Positions 45,194 to 54,547 of a stretch of 64,000 nt of DNA are shown piece after piece. A program made the translations under genes and the position numbers. Origin of the DNA: Leucobacter sp. CX169 (GTDB lineage Bacteria > Actinomycetota > Actinomycetes > Actinomycetales > Microbacteriaceae); assembly GCF_017161405.1 (NCBI RefSeq), contig NZ_CP071051.1, positions 2,877,849 to 2,941,848 on the forward strand. Reading direction: 5' to 3'. Positions within the stretch are counted from its first letter, which is position 1; each line of letters begins with the position of its first letter. The notes under the pieces are model-generated. The model ran no database searches, had not been told where the DNA came from, and saw only the letters and a program-made list of their open reading frames with translations.

Positions 45194-45328
45194 TTTCGTC
45201 CCGTCCGCTACCTGTGGGGCGCCGGGTTGCGCCCTGGACCCAAGCCTTCGCGTCGTGGGGGAGAATAGAGGCGGACGCAACCTCTCTGCGCCACACATGA
45301 GTCCCCACCGAGCCTCGGAGATTTCGCA

Positions 45329-46708
45329 ATGACCGTTTTGCCCCCGCAGCCCCTTAGCCCGCTCGATGGCCGCTACCGCAGCGCGGTGCTGCCACTCGGC
45401 GACTTCCTCTCAGAAGCCGGGCTCAATCGGGCTCGAGTGCACGTCGAGGTCGAGTGGCTCGCGTACCTGACCTCGCACTCGCTCCTGGGCTCGACCCCAC
45501 TCACTGACGCCGAGCTTTCCGAGCTGCGCGCTTGGGCCGCCGGCTTCGGCGAGGCTGAGATCGAGAAGCTCGCCGAGATCGAGGCTGTCACGCAGCACGA
45601 CGTGAAGGCCGTCGAGTACCTCGTCCGCGAGCAGCTCGAGCGCCAGGGCCTCTCGCGCATCGCCGAGCTCACGCACGTCTGCTGCACGAGCGAGGACATC
45701 AACAACCTCTCGTACGCGCTCACCATCAAGCAGGCGGTCGCCGAGGTCTGGCTGCCGAAGCTGCAGATCGTCATCGACGAACTCGAGCGCCAGGCGGCGC
45801 AGTACCGCGAGCTGCCGATGATGGCCCGCACGCACGGCCAGCCCGCGACCCCGACCACCCTCGGCAAGGAACTCGCGGTGTTCGTGCACCGCCTGAATCG
45901 CCAGGTGGCGCAGATCGGCGAGATCGAGACGCTCGGCAAGTTCTCGGGCGCCACCGGCACGTTTGCCGCGCACCTCGCGGCCGACCCCGACGCCGACTGG
46001 CTCACGATCTCGCGCGAGTTCGTCGAGGGCCTCGGGCTCGACTGGAACCCGCTCACCACGCAGATCGAGTCGCACGACTGGCAGGCCGAGTTGTACTCGC
46101 GGATCGCGCACACCAACCGGATCCTGCACAACCTCGCGACGGACGTGTGGACCTACATCTCGATCGGCTACTTCCGCCAGATCCCCGTGGAGGGCGCGAC
46201 CGGTTCGTCGACCATGCCGCACAAGGTCAACCCGATCCGCTTCGAGAACGCCGAGGCGAACCTCGAACTCTCGAACGCGATCCTCGAGTCCCTCGCGCAG
46301 ACCCTCGTCACGAGCCGCCTGCAGCGCGATCTCACCGATTCGTCGGCACAGCGCAACATTGGCGTCGGCCTTGGCCACTCGGTGCTGGCGCTCGACAACA
46401 TCAAGCGGGGGCTCGGCCAGATCGACGCTGCACCCGAGGTGCTCGCCGCGGACTTGAACGCGAACTGGGAGGTGCTGGGCGAGGCGATCCAGACCGTGAT
46501 TCGCGCCGAGGTCACCGCCGGACGCTCTACGATCACTGACCCCTACGCGGCGCTCAAGGATCTGACCCGCGGGCGCCGGATCGGCCAGGCCGACCTCATC
46601 GAGTTCGTGCAGGGCCTCGAGATTGGCGATGCCGCAAAGGCGCGCCTGCTCGCGCTCACCCCCGAGACCTACACGGGGGCGGCGGCGGAGCTGCTCGACC
46701 TGCTGTAA
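45329..46708 (+). CDS. purB: Adenylosuccinate lyase
   Basis: A 459-residue PurB of the fumarase/aspartase superfamily. The signature GSSTMPHKVNP lies near residues 292-302 and carries the catalytic Ser. It makes AICAR and AMP in purine synthesis with release of fumarate. Single gene followed by a strong terminator. Confidence 0.95.
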   Translation: MTVLPPQPLSPLDGRYRSAVLPLGDFLSEAGLNRARVHVEVEWLAYLTSHSLLGSTPLTDAELSELRAWAAGFGEAEIEKLAEIEAVTQHDVKAVEYLVREQLERQGLSRIAELTHVCCTSEDINNLSYALTIKQAVAEVWLPKLQIVIDELERQAAQYRELPMMARTHGQPATPTTLGKELAVFVHRLNRQVAQIGEIETLGKFSGATGTFAAHLAADPDADWLTISREFVEGLGLDWNPLTTQIESHDWQAELYSRIAHTNRILHNLATDVWTYISIGYFRQIPVEGATGSSTMPHKVNPIRFENAEANLELSNAILESLAQTLVTSRLQRDLTDSSAQRNIGVGLGHSVLALDNIKRGLGQIDAAPEVLAADLNANWEVLGEAIQTVIRAEVTAGRSTITDPYAALKDLTRGRRIGQADLIEFVQGLEIGDAAKARLLALTPETYTGAAAELLDLL

Positions 46709-46724
46709 GCAGCGACTGACAGAA

Positions 46725-46773
46725 GAAACGGCCGGCAGGTTTCCACGAGCGTGGGGCCTGCCGGCCGTTTCTT
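46725..46773. terminator. Bidirectional terminator after purB
   Basis: GAAACGGCCGGCAGG pairs with CCTGCCGGCCGTTTC (15 bp) around a 17-base loop. It lies between purB and the convergent small membrane protein gene, with an A-run on one side and a short T-run on the other. Confidence 0.9.
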
Positions 46774-46783
46774 GTCTGACTAC

Positions 46784-47089
46784 TTAGTGGCCGTTCACGC
46801 CTGTGCCGGCCGAATCCGTGCCACCTGCATCGGTACCGAGGTCCTTGCGCGCCTCGACGTCCTGGGCGTTCGGCTTCATGCCGAGGCCAATCAGGGCGAT
46901 CATCATCACCGAAATGATGAAGGCGGCGCCGCCGAAGATCAGCATGAGCTTCCAGTCGCGCGTCGCCATGAGCACGATCAGTGCGGTGAAGATCGCGAGG
47001 ATTCCGGAGAATCCGAGCAGCTCGAGCGGCTTGAGCCGGTCGCGAGTTGACGGGGTGTTCGGGACGGGCTTGGGGGACGGTGCGCTCAT
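46784..47089 (-). CDS. Small membrane protein with two helices
   Basis: A 101-residue protein with helices at about 25-43 and 49-70, a Pro/Ser-rich N-terminus and a Gly/Asp/Thr-rich tail. No family recognised. The ATG overlaps the stop of the preceding membrane protein gene (ATGA), so the two are coupled and may act together. Confidence 0.7.
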   Translation of the reverse strand: MSAPSPKPVPNTPSTRDRLKPLELLGFSGILAIFTALIVLMATRDWKLMLIFGGAAFIISVMMIALIGLGMKPNAQDVEARKDLGTDAGGTDSAGTGVNGH

Positions 47090-47697
47090 GATCCTGCGGT
47101 TTCAGTGTCGAGGGGGTTCGCGCGAACCGGCGTGGCGCCGGCCGCGGGGGAGAAGTCAAAAGCGGCAATCGCCAGGTACACGCCAGCGAGGATGCCGTAG
47201 GCGCCGAGGAAGCCGATGACCGCGACCGGGTCGCCCCCTGCGAGCGTGAGCGCGATCGCGAGCAGTCCGGAGAGGACGCCCATCATGATCGATTCTCGGT
47301 GGCCCGAGCGTAGCCCGCGCCAGAGCTCAATCACGGCGCCGAGAGCGGCCCAGACCGTCACGATGAAGGCGAAGGTCGCAGCCCCGGAAGTGGCGAGCGT
47401 GGCGACGCCAGCAAGCAGGGCGATCGCGCCGAGCGCGAATACCCAGCGGTCTATCGCTTCAGCCGCGCGACGCGCACTGAAGAACTGCGCTGCCGCAAGC
47501 GCGACCAGTGCCGCGCACAGGACCACGAAGATGGACCGATTGAACGCGACGTCCTCGTGCAGGGGCGCGGTAAAGGTAACGGCGAAGCCGATCGCGGCGA
47601 GCAGCGCCGCGCGCAGGAGCAACGAGAGGTCGACACGACGGTGAGGTGCCACGGAGGATTCCCCGGATTTCCCGTCTCGCGCGAAAGACATGCTCAC
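47086..47697 (-). CDS. Six-helix membrane protein, HdeD/DUF308-like
   Basis: A 203-residue integral membrane protein with about six helices in pairs, similar in pattern to HdeD/DUF308 proteins; function unknown. GTG 47697 is supported by an AAGGGG site, and an ATG 6 bases on is possible. It is coupled to the next small membrane protein and lies between dnaB and purB. Confidence 0.7.
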   Translation of the reverse strand: MSMSFARDGKSGESSVAPHRRVDLSLLLRAALLAAIGFAVTFTAPLHEDVAFNRSIFVVLCAALVALAAAQFFSARRAAEAIDRWVFALGAIALLAGVATLATSGAATFAFIVTVWAALGAVIELWRGLRSGHRESIMMGVLSGLLAIALTLAGGDPVAVIGFLGAYGILAGVYLAIAAFDFSPAAGATPVRANPLDTETAGS

Positions 47698-47784
47698 TTG
47701 TTCCCCTTCACAGTCTGGATTCAGTGTATCGCCCCGAGCTGGGCGGACCTGGGGGTCGCCGCACGCCGGCGGCGACCCGAGTTC

Positions 47785-49161
47785 CTACATCCCGCTCGGC
47801 ATGTCCTGGAAGCGGGAGTAGTGACCCTGGAAGCTCACGGTGACGGTGCCGATCGGACCATTTCGCTGCTTGGCCAGAATGAAGTCGGCCTCGCCCGCAC
47901 GCGGGTTGTCCTTCTCGTAGGAGTTCTCCCGGTGCAGCAGGATGACCATGTCGGCGTCTTGCTCGAGCGAGCCCGACTCACGCAGGTCGCTAATAGCGGG
48001 CATCTTGTCGGCTCGCTGCTCTGACGCACGGTTCAGCTGAGACAGCGCGACCACGGGGACCTCGAGCTCCTTCGAGAGCAGCTTGAGTGCCCGCGAGAAC
48101 TCCGAGACCTCCTGCTGGCGACTCTCTGACTTCTTGCCGCTCGAGAGCAGCTGCAGGTAGTCGATGACGACCATCTTGAGATCGTGGCGCTGCTTGAGTC
48201 GCCGACACTTCGCGCGGATCTCGACGAGCGTGAGGTTCGGGCTGTCGTCGATGAACAGCGGCGCATCGTTCACGCGCGCGGTCGTCGCAGCGAGCTTCGC
48301 CCAGTCGCGCTGGTCGAGCGTGCCCTTACGCATGTGCTGCAGTGGAATGGACGCCTCGGCGGAGAGCAAGCGCATGGCGATCTCCGCGCGCCCCATCTCG
48401 AGCGAGAAGAACACGGCGGTGGCGCCGGCGCCCACGGCCGCGGAGCGGGCAATATCGAGTGCGAGCGTCGACTTACCCATCGCCGGTCGGGCCGCGATGA
48501 TGATCATCTGACCCGGGCCGAAGCCGTTCGTCATCTGATCGAGCTCTTTGAAGCCGGTCGGCACGCCCAGCATGCCGCCCTCTTGCCCCTGCGCGCGTTC
48601 AATCTCGGTAACCGCCGCCTCGACCGCATCGACAAGCGGGACGTAGTCATCGGCCGTGTTCGCGCCGGTGACACCGAAGATCTCGGACTGCGCGACGTTC
48701 ACCAGGTCGACCGCTTCGCCCTCGCCGGCGTAGCCCATCTGTACGATGCGGGTGCCCGCCTCAACGAGGCGCCGCAGGAGGGCCTTCTCGGCAACGATCT
48801 CTGCGTAGAAACCGGCGTTGGCGGCCGTGGGCACGATGCTGACGACGGTGTGGAGGTACTCGACACCGCCCGCGCGCTGGAGTTCACCGTTCTTGGTGAG
48901 CTGATCGGTGACGGTGATGACGTCAGTGGGTTCGCCCTGCGAGTAGAGCGACAGGATCGCCTCGTAGATGACCTCGTGCTTGGGCACGTAGAAGTCCACA
49001 CCGCGCAACAGGCCGGTCACGTCGGCGGTGGCGTCCTTCGACAGCAGCATTCCACCGAGCACGCTCTGCTCGGCAAGCAGGTCATGCGGCGGCGTGCGCT
49101 CGTGGCCGCGGCTATAGCCTGCTTCTTCTGGCTCGGGAATACCGAGATGGGCGATCGACAT
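47785..49161 (-). CDS. dnaB: Replicative DNA helicase DnaB
   Basis: A 458-residue DnaB: N-terminal primase-interaction domain (about 25-130), linker, and RecA-like C-terminal ATPase with Walker A ARPAMGKS at 224-231. It has no intein, unlike several mycobacterial DnaB proteins. It unwinds DNA as a hexameric ring at the fork. The ATG at 49161 follows GAGAGGA. Its upstream spacer holds a cluster of DnaA boxes. Confidence 0.95.
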   Translation of the reverse strand: MSIAHLGIPEPEEAGYSRGHERTPPHDLLAEQSVLGGMLLSKDATADVTGLLRGVDFYVPKHEVIYEAILSLYSQGEPTDVITVTDQLTKNGELQRAGGVEYLHTVVSIVPTAANAGFYAEIVAEKALLRRLVEAGTRIVQMGYAGEGEAVDLVNVAQSEIFGVTGANTADDYVPLVDAVEAAVTEIERAQGQEGGMLGVPTGFKELDQMTNGFGPGQMIIIAARPAMGKSTLALDIARSAAVGAGATAVFFSLEMGRAEIAMRLLSAEASIPLQHMRKGTLDQRDWAKLAATTARVNDAPLFIDDSPNLTLVEIRAKCRRLKQRHDLKMVVIDYLQLLSSGKKSESRQQEVSEFSRALKLLSKELEVPVVALSQLNRASEQRADKMPAISDLRESGSLEQDADMVILLHRENSYEKDNPRAGEADFILAKQRNGPIGTVTVSFQGHYSRFQDMPSGM

Positions 49162-49272
49162 CCCGTGTCCTCTCTTGCGTCCTGTGTGGCGCCGTGCGAG
49201 CGGCTCCGGCCAGGACAGCGGAGACCACCGACATTCACGTTAGGCGTGCGGTTCGTTCGGGGCAAATCACCC

Positions 49273-49466
49273 TGTGGATAACTCTGTGTACAAATCGAGG
49301 AAAACCATGGTGTGTTATCCACAGCATGGGCACAAACCTGGGGATAACTCAGAGCATATATTACATAAAGTGCTTTTGAACTGGGATTTACAGTTTCCCC
49401 AGGTGTGGAATTGGCCGAGTTTAGACTCCGGCTTGAAGCTTGGAGGCCTGCGGCGTCTGTGGACAA
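49273..49466. promoter_or_regulatory. DnaA-box cluster with AT-rich tract between dnaB and rplI
   Basis: The 411-base spacer 49162-49572 has no gene. It holds two perfect DnaA boxes, TGTGGATAA (49273-49281) and TTATCCACA (49315-49323), and near-matches TGGGGATAA (49339-49347) and TGTGGACAA (49458-49466). An AT-rich stretch (about 49352-49380, CATATATTACATAAAG) lies between them, striking in this GC-rich DNA. DnaA control of dnaB, a DnaA-titration site or an origin-like element are all possible. Confidence 0.7.
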
Positions 49467-49519
49467 GTCTGGAATGTCAGCAGCTTTGTCAAGGATGAAC
49501 TTTGCCGGGAAAAAGCCGA

Positions 49520-49555
49520 AGGGGGCGGTCAGTTCCGAAGAACCCACCGCCCCCT
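49520..49555 (-). terminator. Terminator after rplI
   Basis: AGGGGGCGGT pairs with ACCGCCCCCT around a 16-base loop, with a T-run on the minus strand just beyond. It ends the rpsF-ssb-rpsR-rplI operon. Confidence 0.85.
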
Positions 49556-49572
49556 CTGGCGTACTGCGCGGA

Positions 49573-50022
49573 CTAGCGCTGCGCGATAACCTGCAGCGTA
49601 ACGGTCGCGTCGACACCCTCGTGGAGGTGAATCGTCGCGACGTACTCGCCGGTCGTCTTGATCACGGGAAGCGTGACCTTGCGCTTGTCGATCTGGCCAA
49701 CGCCAGCGGCCTCGATCGCGTCGGCAACAGCTGCCGGCTTGATCGAACCGAAGAGGCGTCCGCCGGTGCCGGTCTTCGCAACGAGGCGGACCTTGCCAGC
49801 CTCGAGCTTCGACTTGAGCGCCTGAGCGTCTTCGACCGATGCGTGCGCGCGAGCCTCGCGTGCAGCGCGGATCTGTGCGACCTGAGCCTCGCCACCGCGA
49901 GTCCAGTGCATGCCGAAGCCCTGCGGTACGAGGTAGTTACGGGCGTAGCCGTTCTTGACCTCAACCACGTCGCCTGCGGATCCGAGGCCCTGGACCTCGT
50001 TCGTGAGAATTACCTTTGCCAT
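49573..50022 (-). CDS. rplI: 50S ribosomal protein L9
   Basis: A 149-residue L9 of normal length: N-terminal domain with [32 protein letters not shown] core, long connecting helix and C-terminal domain. It spans the 50S surface near L1. Last gene of the rpsF operon, 11 bases after rpsR. Confidence 0.95.
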   Translation of the reverse strand: MAKVILTNEVQGLGSAGDVVEVKNGYARNYLVPQGFGMHWTRGGEAQVAQIRAAREARAHASVEDAQALKSKLEAGKVRLVAKTGTGGRLFGSIKPAAVADAIEAAGVGQIDKRKVTLPVIKTTGEYVATIHLHEGVDATVTLQVIAQR

Positions 50023-50033
50023 GTCGTTACTCC

Positions 50034-50294
50034 CTACCGGCCCGAGCCAGCGTAGGGCAGCAGTGCCATCTCGCGGGCGTTCTTGACTGCCTTCGCGATG
50101 AGGCGCTGTTCCTGAACCGACACGCCAGTAATACGGCGTGCACGGATCTTCCCGCGCTCGGAAATGAACTTACGGAGCGTTGCGACATCCTTGTAATCGA
50201 TGACGCCAACGGTGATGGACTTCGCGGGTGCGGTGACCTTCGCGTTCTTTCCGCGGCCCGGCTTGCGGGCTGCGCCGCTTGACTTGCCAGCCAT
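50034..50294 (-). CDS. rpsR: 30S ribosomal protein S18
   Basis: An 86-residue S18 with the core [19 protein letters not shown]. It has no cysteine, so it is the zinc-free form. It binds 16S rRNA as a heterodimer with S6. It lies between ssb and rplI, and the S6:S18 pair is the expected regulator of the operon leader at 51235-51277. Confidence 0.95.
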   Translation of the reverse strand: MAGKSSGAARKPGRGKNAKVTAPAKSITVGVIDYKDVATLRKFISERGKIRARRITGVSVQEQRLIAKAVKNAREMALLPYAGSGR

Positions 50295-50339
50295 GTTGTC
50301 TCTTTTCGTGTAGCTGTGCCCAGTGCGGGCAAAAAATCG

Positions 50340-50858
50340 TTAGAAGGGAGCCTCAGTGTCATCGAAGCTCGCGCCGGGGTTTGCCCAGCTATCGCTCGAT
50401 GTCGTCGACTGCCCCCAGGGCTGCTGCTGCTGCGCCGGAGCGGCCTGCGCCGCACCACCGCCGCCACCATTGAAGCCACCCACGGAGCCACGCGACTGCG
50501 CGCGCGTTACCTGAGCGGTGGCGTACCGGAGGCTGGGGCCGATTTCATCGACGTCCAGTTCGAACGACGTACGCCGTTCGCCCTCGCGGGTTTCGTAGGA
50601 GCGCTGGCGGAGGTTTCCCTTTGCAATAACGCGGGACCCCTTCGTCAACGAGCTCGCCACGTGCTCGGCGAACTCGCGCCACACGCTGCAGCGCAGGAAG
50701 AGCGCCTCGCCGTCCTTCCACTCGTTCGACTGCTTGTCGAACGTGCGGGGGGTACTTGCGATGGTGAACGAGGCCAAAGCCACGCCGCTATTCGTGAACT
50801 TCAGCTCGGGGTCGGCAGTAAGGTTGCCGACCACGGTGATCACGGTCTCGCCGGCCAT
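50340..50858 (-). CDS. ssb: Single-stranded DNA-binding protein
   Basis: A 172-residue SSB. The OB fold spans about 1-115; a Gly/Gln/Ser-rich linker follows and the acidic tip DDTEAPF matches the partner-binding DDDIPF type. It coats single-stranded DNA at forks as a tetramer. It starts 3 bases after the rpsF stop. Confidence 0.95.
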   Translation of the reverse strand: MAGETVITVVGNLTADPELKFTNSGVALASFTIASTPRTFDKQSNEWKDGEALFLRCSVWREFAEHVASSLTKGSRVIAKGNLRQRSYETREGERRTSFELDVDEIGPSLRYATAQVTRAQSRGSVGGFNGGGGGAAQAAPAQQQQPWGQSTTSSDSWANPGASFDDTEAPF

Positions 50859-50861
50859 GGA

Positions 50862-51227
50862 CTACGCGCTCTGCTTCGCAGCCGCGCGAGCGGCCTTTGC
50901 AGCGTCACGCTCAGCCTGGGCAGCGCGCTGGGCGATGCCTTCGTCTGCGCGGAGCACCTTGGTGCGGAGCACTGCCTCGGAGAGACCCAGCTGGCGATCC
51001 AGCTCGTCGCTCGCGGCGGAAGTTGCGGTGAAGTCGACGACGACGTAAATGCCTTCGGACTTCTTGTTGATCTCGTACGCAAGACGGCGCTTGCCCCAGA
51101 TGTCGACCTTGTCGATCGATCCACCTGCGTTAGTGATAACCCCAAGGAACTTATCCATGCTGGGGGCCACGGTGCGCTCATCAACTGCCGGATCGAGGAT
51201 CACCATGAGTTCATACTGATGCGTCAC
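50862..51227 (-). CDS. rpsF: 30S ribosomal protein S6
   Basis: A 121-residue S6 beginning HQYELMVIL, with the central [13 protein letters not shown] strand. The C-terminal tail is Ala/Lys-rich. First gene of rpsF-ssb-rpsR-rplI. The GTG start at 51227 is preceded by an AGGAGG site that is paired in the leader hairpin described at 51235-51277, so initiation is probably controlled. Confidence 0.95.
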   Translation of the reverse strand: MTHQYELMVILDPAVDERTVAPSMDKFLGVITNAGGSIDKVDIWGKRRLAYEINKKSEGIYVVVDFTATSAASDELDRQLGLSEAVLRTKVLRADEGIAQRAAQAERDAAKAARAAAKQSA

Positions 51228-51234
51228 TTACCCA

Positions 51235-51277
51235 CCTCCTTCGGACTCAAAGGTCACAGGATCTCTGTGACAGGAGG
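51235..51277 (-). promoter_or_regulatory. S6:S18-binding leader of rpsF
   Basis: Read on the minus strand, CCTCCT (51277-51272) pairs with the ribosome site AGGAGG (51240-51235). Between them lies a perfect hairpin GTCACAG-AGATC-CTGTGAC (51271-51253), then an unpaired segment ending CCGA next to the closing stem. This is the architecture of the known S6:S18-binding rpsF leader, whose CCG triplet mimics the 16S rRNA site. Excess S6:S18 would lock up the ribosome site. Confidence 0.8.
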
Positions 51278-51364
51278 GTATTTGCATCGTGTCCGCGCCA
51301 TATGGGCACAGACAACCTCGTTAGCCTATCACCAATGCCGGGCGTTTCGCGCGGCCCCGGCAGA

Positions 51365-52234
51365 CTAGTACTGCGTGACTGAGAAGTCTTCCAGCTGATC
51401 CATCAGCTCGGATTCTCCGGCTGGGCAATCTACCTGCGCGAGGAGAACGTTGTTGACCGGCAGAAACGCGCGAAGCAGGATGACGCGCTCTCGCGCCTCG
51501 CCGCTCGTCGTCGTGTACTGCGCTCTGAGCTGGGTCAGCTCCACCTGATCCGGTCCGAAGTCGAAGCGGGCATTCCAGCTGCCGTCAGGCCCAACCTCGG
51601 GGTCTACTGCCGAGTCCCATGGCAATCCGAGCCCGAGCGCGACGGGAATGCTGAGCTCGGTCGCCTCACGATCGGTAGCGGCCGTGGCGGCGTCTGGCAC
51701 TCCGGTGCCCTGGAAGGTGTACATCTTGCAGCCGCTCTCGGCATGAGAGAGTTGGTTCACACCCTCGGTGTCCCAAATCTCGATCTGCCAGTCAGCGTCG
51801 TAGCCGATGCCCCAGAACGGGCCGGCGGCAAGTGGGACCTGCTGATCGAGCGAGAACACGGTGCCGCCCAGAACGTCGTCATCGTCGAAGTCGTCCGTCG
51901 GTGCGGGCGCCCCTTCAGTGGGCAGCGGCCCCGGATTCACCGCGTCGGTGAACTCGTTCACGATCCGGGGGATCAATACGGCCATCGCGACAATGAGCCC
52001 GATGAAGAGTGCCGCAAACACGCCGATCACCACCCACGCCCAGGCGGGCAGACCGCGACGGGGTGGCTGGCCGGGAGGGACGGGGGCGCCGGCGTACTGC
52101 GGGGGTTGGCCGGGGGAGTGCGGCGGCGGGGCGGCGTACTGCGGCGCGGGAGGAACCTGTTGGACGGGCGGAAGCGGGGGAACCGGCTGCCCCGGAGCAG
52201 CCGGGAAGTGCGGGTCCGGTGGCAGCTGCGTCAT
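51365..52234 (-). CDS. Proline-rich single-pass membrane protein
   Basis: A 289-residue protein: cytoplasmic Pro/Gln-rich N-terminus (1-60), one helix at about 65-89, an acidic linker and an extracellular domain of about 150 residues with two cysteines that could pair. No family recognised; the plan resembles actinobacterial DUF4190/DUF4352-type proteins. Its ATG overlaps the PIG-L stop by one base (TGATG), so the two are coupled. Confidence 0.7.
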   Translation of the reverse strand: MTQLPPDPHFPAAPGQPVPPLPPVQQVPPAPQYAAPPPHSPGQPPQYAGAPVPPGQPPRRGLPAWAWVVIGVFAALFIGLIVAMAVLIPRIVNEFTDAVNPGPLPTEGAPAPTDDFDDDDVLGGTVFSLDQQVPLAAGPFWGIGYDADWQIEIWDTEGVNQLSHAESGCKMYTFQGTGVPDAATAATDREATELSIPVALGLGLPWDSAVDPEVGPDGSWNARFDFGPDQVELTQLRAQYTTTSGEARERVILLRAFLPVNNVLLAQVDCPAGESELMDQLEDFSVTQY

Positions 52235-53022
52235 CAGGATCTCCGTCCGTCGGGTGCCTCGAGTCTACGGAAGTACTCGAGCGGAGCAACCAGATCTTTC
52301 TGGCCGCCGACGTGCGTGATCACCTCACCCTCGAGGCTCAGCTGGGTCTGGTGAGCGCCGAGTGCCGCGACCTTCTGGTCCAGCCACGGCGAAACGTCGT
52401 AGGTGTGCACGGGGCTTGAGCCGATCTCGCCCGCGGGGCGAAGCGGGTCGACCACGATCTCCCAGAAGGGGACGTCGAGGCCGAAGGCCACCGCGCGGCC
52501 GGCGCGATGCGCAAACACGTGGTCGGGGTGGCCGTAGCCGCCCATTGCGTCGTAGCTCACGACGGCGTCGATGTCCCACGCGTCGGCGACCGCAACGAGG
52601 TCGGCGAGCGCCTCGCTCGCGGAGGCCCGGGTGAGCGCAGCCTCGTCGATGTCGGCCGCGGCAGTCGCCCGTCCGTCGGGCCCCCAAGACATGCCTGAGT
52701 CGAGGTACCGACGCGGGGGCAGCTGCGCGCTGCGGGCGGGCAGCTCGCCCAAGAACGCGCGCGAACGCACGCCCAACGCCGCGAGCGCCGCCGCGAGTTC
52801 GCCCGCGCGATGGTCTGCGAGCGGCTCGTCGAGCTCGGTGCCGGGGGAGAGCTCGCCCTGTTCGCCACGCGTCAGCGTGACGACGCCGGGGTCCCGACCC
52901 GCTGCGGAAAGCGCCGCGATCGTCCCGCCCGTGGCGAGTGACTCATCGTCGGGGTGCGCATGGACGAACAGGATCCGCTCCGCGCCGCCAAACCACTCAG
53001 CGATGTTCATTGCCTCATTCAT
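52234..53022 (-). CDS. PIG-L family deacetylase, MshB-like
   Basis: A 262-residue zinc deacetylase of the PIG-L/LmbE family: AHPDDE at about 22-27 with the zinc ligands His and Asp and the catalytic Asp, and GHPDH further on. MshB removes acetyl from GlcNAc-inositol in mycothiol synthesis, and an MshA-like gene lies at 18.7 kb, so MshB or a related deacetylase is likely. The ATG at 53022 overlaps the stop of the CCA-adding enzyme gene (ATGA). Confidence 0.8.
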   Translation of the reverse strand: MNEAMNIAEWFGGAERILFVHAHPDDESLATGGTIAALSAAGRDPGVVTLTRGEQGELSPGTELDEPLADHRAGELAAALAALGVRSRAFLGELPARSAQLPPRRYLDSGMSWGPDGRATAAADIDEAALTRASASEALADLVAVADAWDIDAVVSYDAMGGYGHPDHVFAHRAGRAVAFGLDVPFWEIVVDPLRPAGEIGSSPVHTYDVSPWLDQKVAALGAHQTQLSLEGEVITHVGGQKDLVAPLEYFRRLEAPDGRRS

Positions 53023-54461
53023 CCCTGCTCCGCTCGACGCGCATTCCACCAGTCCCGCAGCCGGTCGGCTGCGGCTTCCTCGCCAATCGGCCCCTCATCG
53101 AGACGCACTTCGAGGAGATAGCGGTAGGCCTCACCGACATCACGCCCCGGGCCGATCCCGAGCAGAGCCATGATCTGCTCGCCGTCGAGCTCGGGACGCA
53201 CCGCCGCGAGCTCCTCCTCCTCGGCGAGCGTCACGATGCGCGCTTCGATGTCGTCGTACGCGAACTCCAGGCGTTCGGCCTTGCGACGGTTCCGGGTGGT
53301 GACGTCCGCCCGCGTGATGATGTGCAGCCGATCGAGCTCGGCACCCGCGTCACGAACGTAGCGTCGCACCGCCGAGTCGGTCCACTGCTGGTCGCTGTAG
53401 CCAAAGAACCGGAGGTGCAGCTCAATGAGGCGCGCGACCGAGGCGATCGTCTCATTGTCCAGGCGCAGCGCGCGCAGCCGCTTCCGCGCGAGCTTGGCGC
53501 CGACGAGATCGTGGTGGTGGAAGGTGACTCCACCCCGCTCGAACTTTCGCGTCGACGGCTTCCCGATGTCGTGCAGAAGCGCGGCGAGACGCAAGACGAG
53601 ATCCGGGCCGGCGTCGGGGTCGGTGCGCCGCGCGATCTCAAGCCCAATCGCCTGTTCGAGCACGGTCAGGCTGTGCTCGTAGACGTCCTTGTGTCGGCCG
53701 TGGTCGTCCTGGGTCGCCCGCAACTCGCTGAGTTCGGGCAGGAAGCGATCGGCAAGGCCGGTGTCTACCAGCAGCCGGATCCCTGCTGCCGGGCGATCGG
53801 TCGCGAGCAGTTTCAGGAGCTCGTCCCGGATCCGCTCGGCCGAGACGATCTCGAGCCGCGGCGCGAACTCCACCATCGCGTCCCGCACGTCGTCCTCGAC
53901 CACAAAGCCGAGCTGCGCAGAGAAGCGCGCGGCGCGCAGCATGCGCAGCGGGTCATCCGTGAACGAGGATTCCGCGGAGCCCGGGGTCTTGATCCTGCCC
54001 GCAAGGAGATCGTCAACGCCACCCGAGACGTCGACCAGCTTGAGTGAGGGCAGCATCAGCGCGAGGGCGTTGATCGTAAAGTCGCGCCGCACGAGGTCAC
54101 CCTCGATGGTGTCGCCGAAGGTGACCTCAGGCTTGCGCGAGTCGTCGCGGTAGAGCTCAGCGCGGTACGTGGTGACCTCGACGGTCTCACCGTGCACCCT
54201 GGCCGCGATCGTGCCAAATGCGCGGCCGACGTCCCACGTCTTCGCGGCGACGGTCTCGAGAATGGCTCGGGTCTCGTCTGGCCGGGCCGAAGTCGTGAAA
54301 TCGAGATCGGACACACGGCGTCCCAGGAGGGCATCGCGGACGGGGCCACCCACCAGCGCGAACTCGTGTCCTGCCGCGGCGAAGGCTTCGGCGAGTGCCT
54401 TGACCGGTCGGGACTCGGCGATTTCGCGCAGTGCGTCGAGGGATTCGGCGAGGGAGTGCAT
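53019..54461 (-). CDS. cca: CCA tRNA nucleotidyltransferase
   Basis: A 480-residue class II nucleotidyltransferase that adds or repairs the 3' CCA of tRNA. The N-terminal LVGGPVRDALLG is followed by the metal-binding DLD (Asp52, Asp54); a C-terminal HD domain carries LLHDIGKP. This two-part form is typical of actinobacteria, where it sits near parAB and trxB, as here. Divergent from the DUF6049 gene. Confidence 0.92.
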   Translation of the reverse strand: MHSLAESLDALREIAESRPVKALAEAFAAAGHEFALVGGPVRDALLGRRVSDLDFTTSARPDETRAILETVAAKTWDVGRAFGTIAARVHGETVEVTTYRAELYRDDSRKPEVTFGDTIEGDLVRRDFTINALALMLPSLKLVDVSGGVDDLLAGRIKTPGSAESSFTDDPLRMLRAARFSAQLGFVVEDDVRDAMVEFAPRLEIVSAERIRDELLKLLATDRPAAGIRLLVDTGLADRFLPELSELRATQDDHGRHKDVYEHSLTVLEQAIGLEIARRTDPDAGPDLVLRLAALLHDIGKPSTRKFERGGVTFHHHDLVGAKLARKRLRALRLDNETIASVARLIELHLRFFGYSDQQWTDSAVRRYVRDAGAELDRLHIITRADVTTRNRRKAERLEFAYDDIEARIVTLAEEEELAAVRPELDGEQIMALLGIGPGRDVGEAYRYLLEVRLDEGPIGEEAAADRLRDWWNARRAEQG

Positions 54462-54547
54462 CCCTCAAGCGTAGTCGCGAAGCGGGAATGCGCGATCGTA
54501 CCCGTGGCCGACAGCCCCCGCGCGGACACCACTCGTACACTGGGGGG

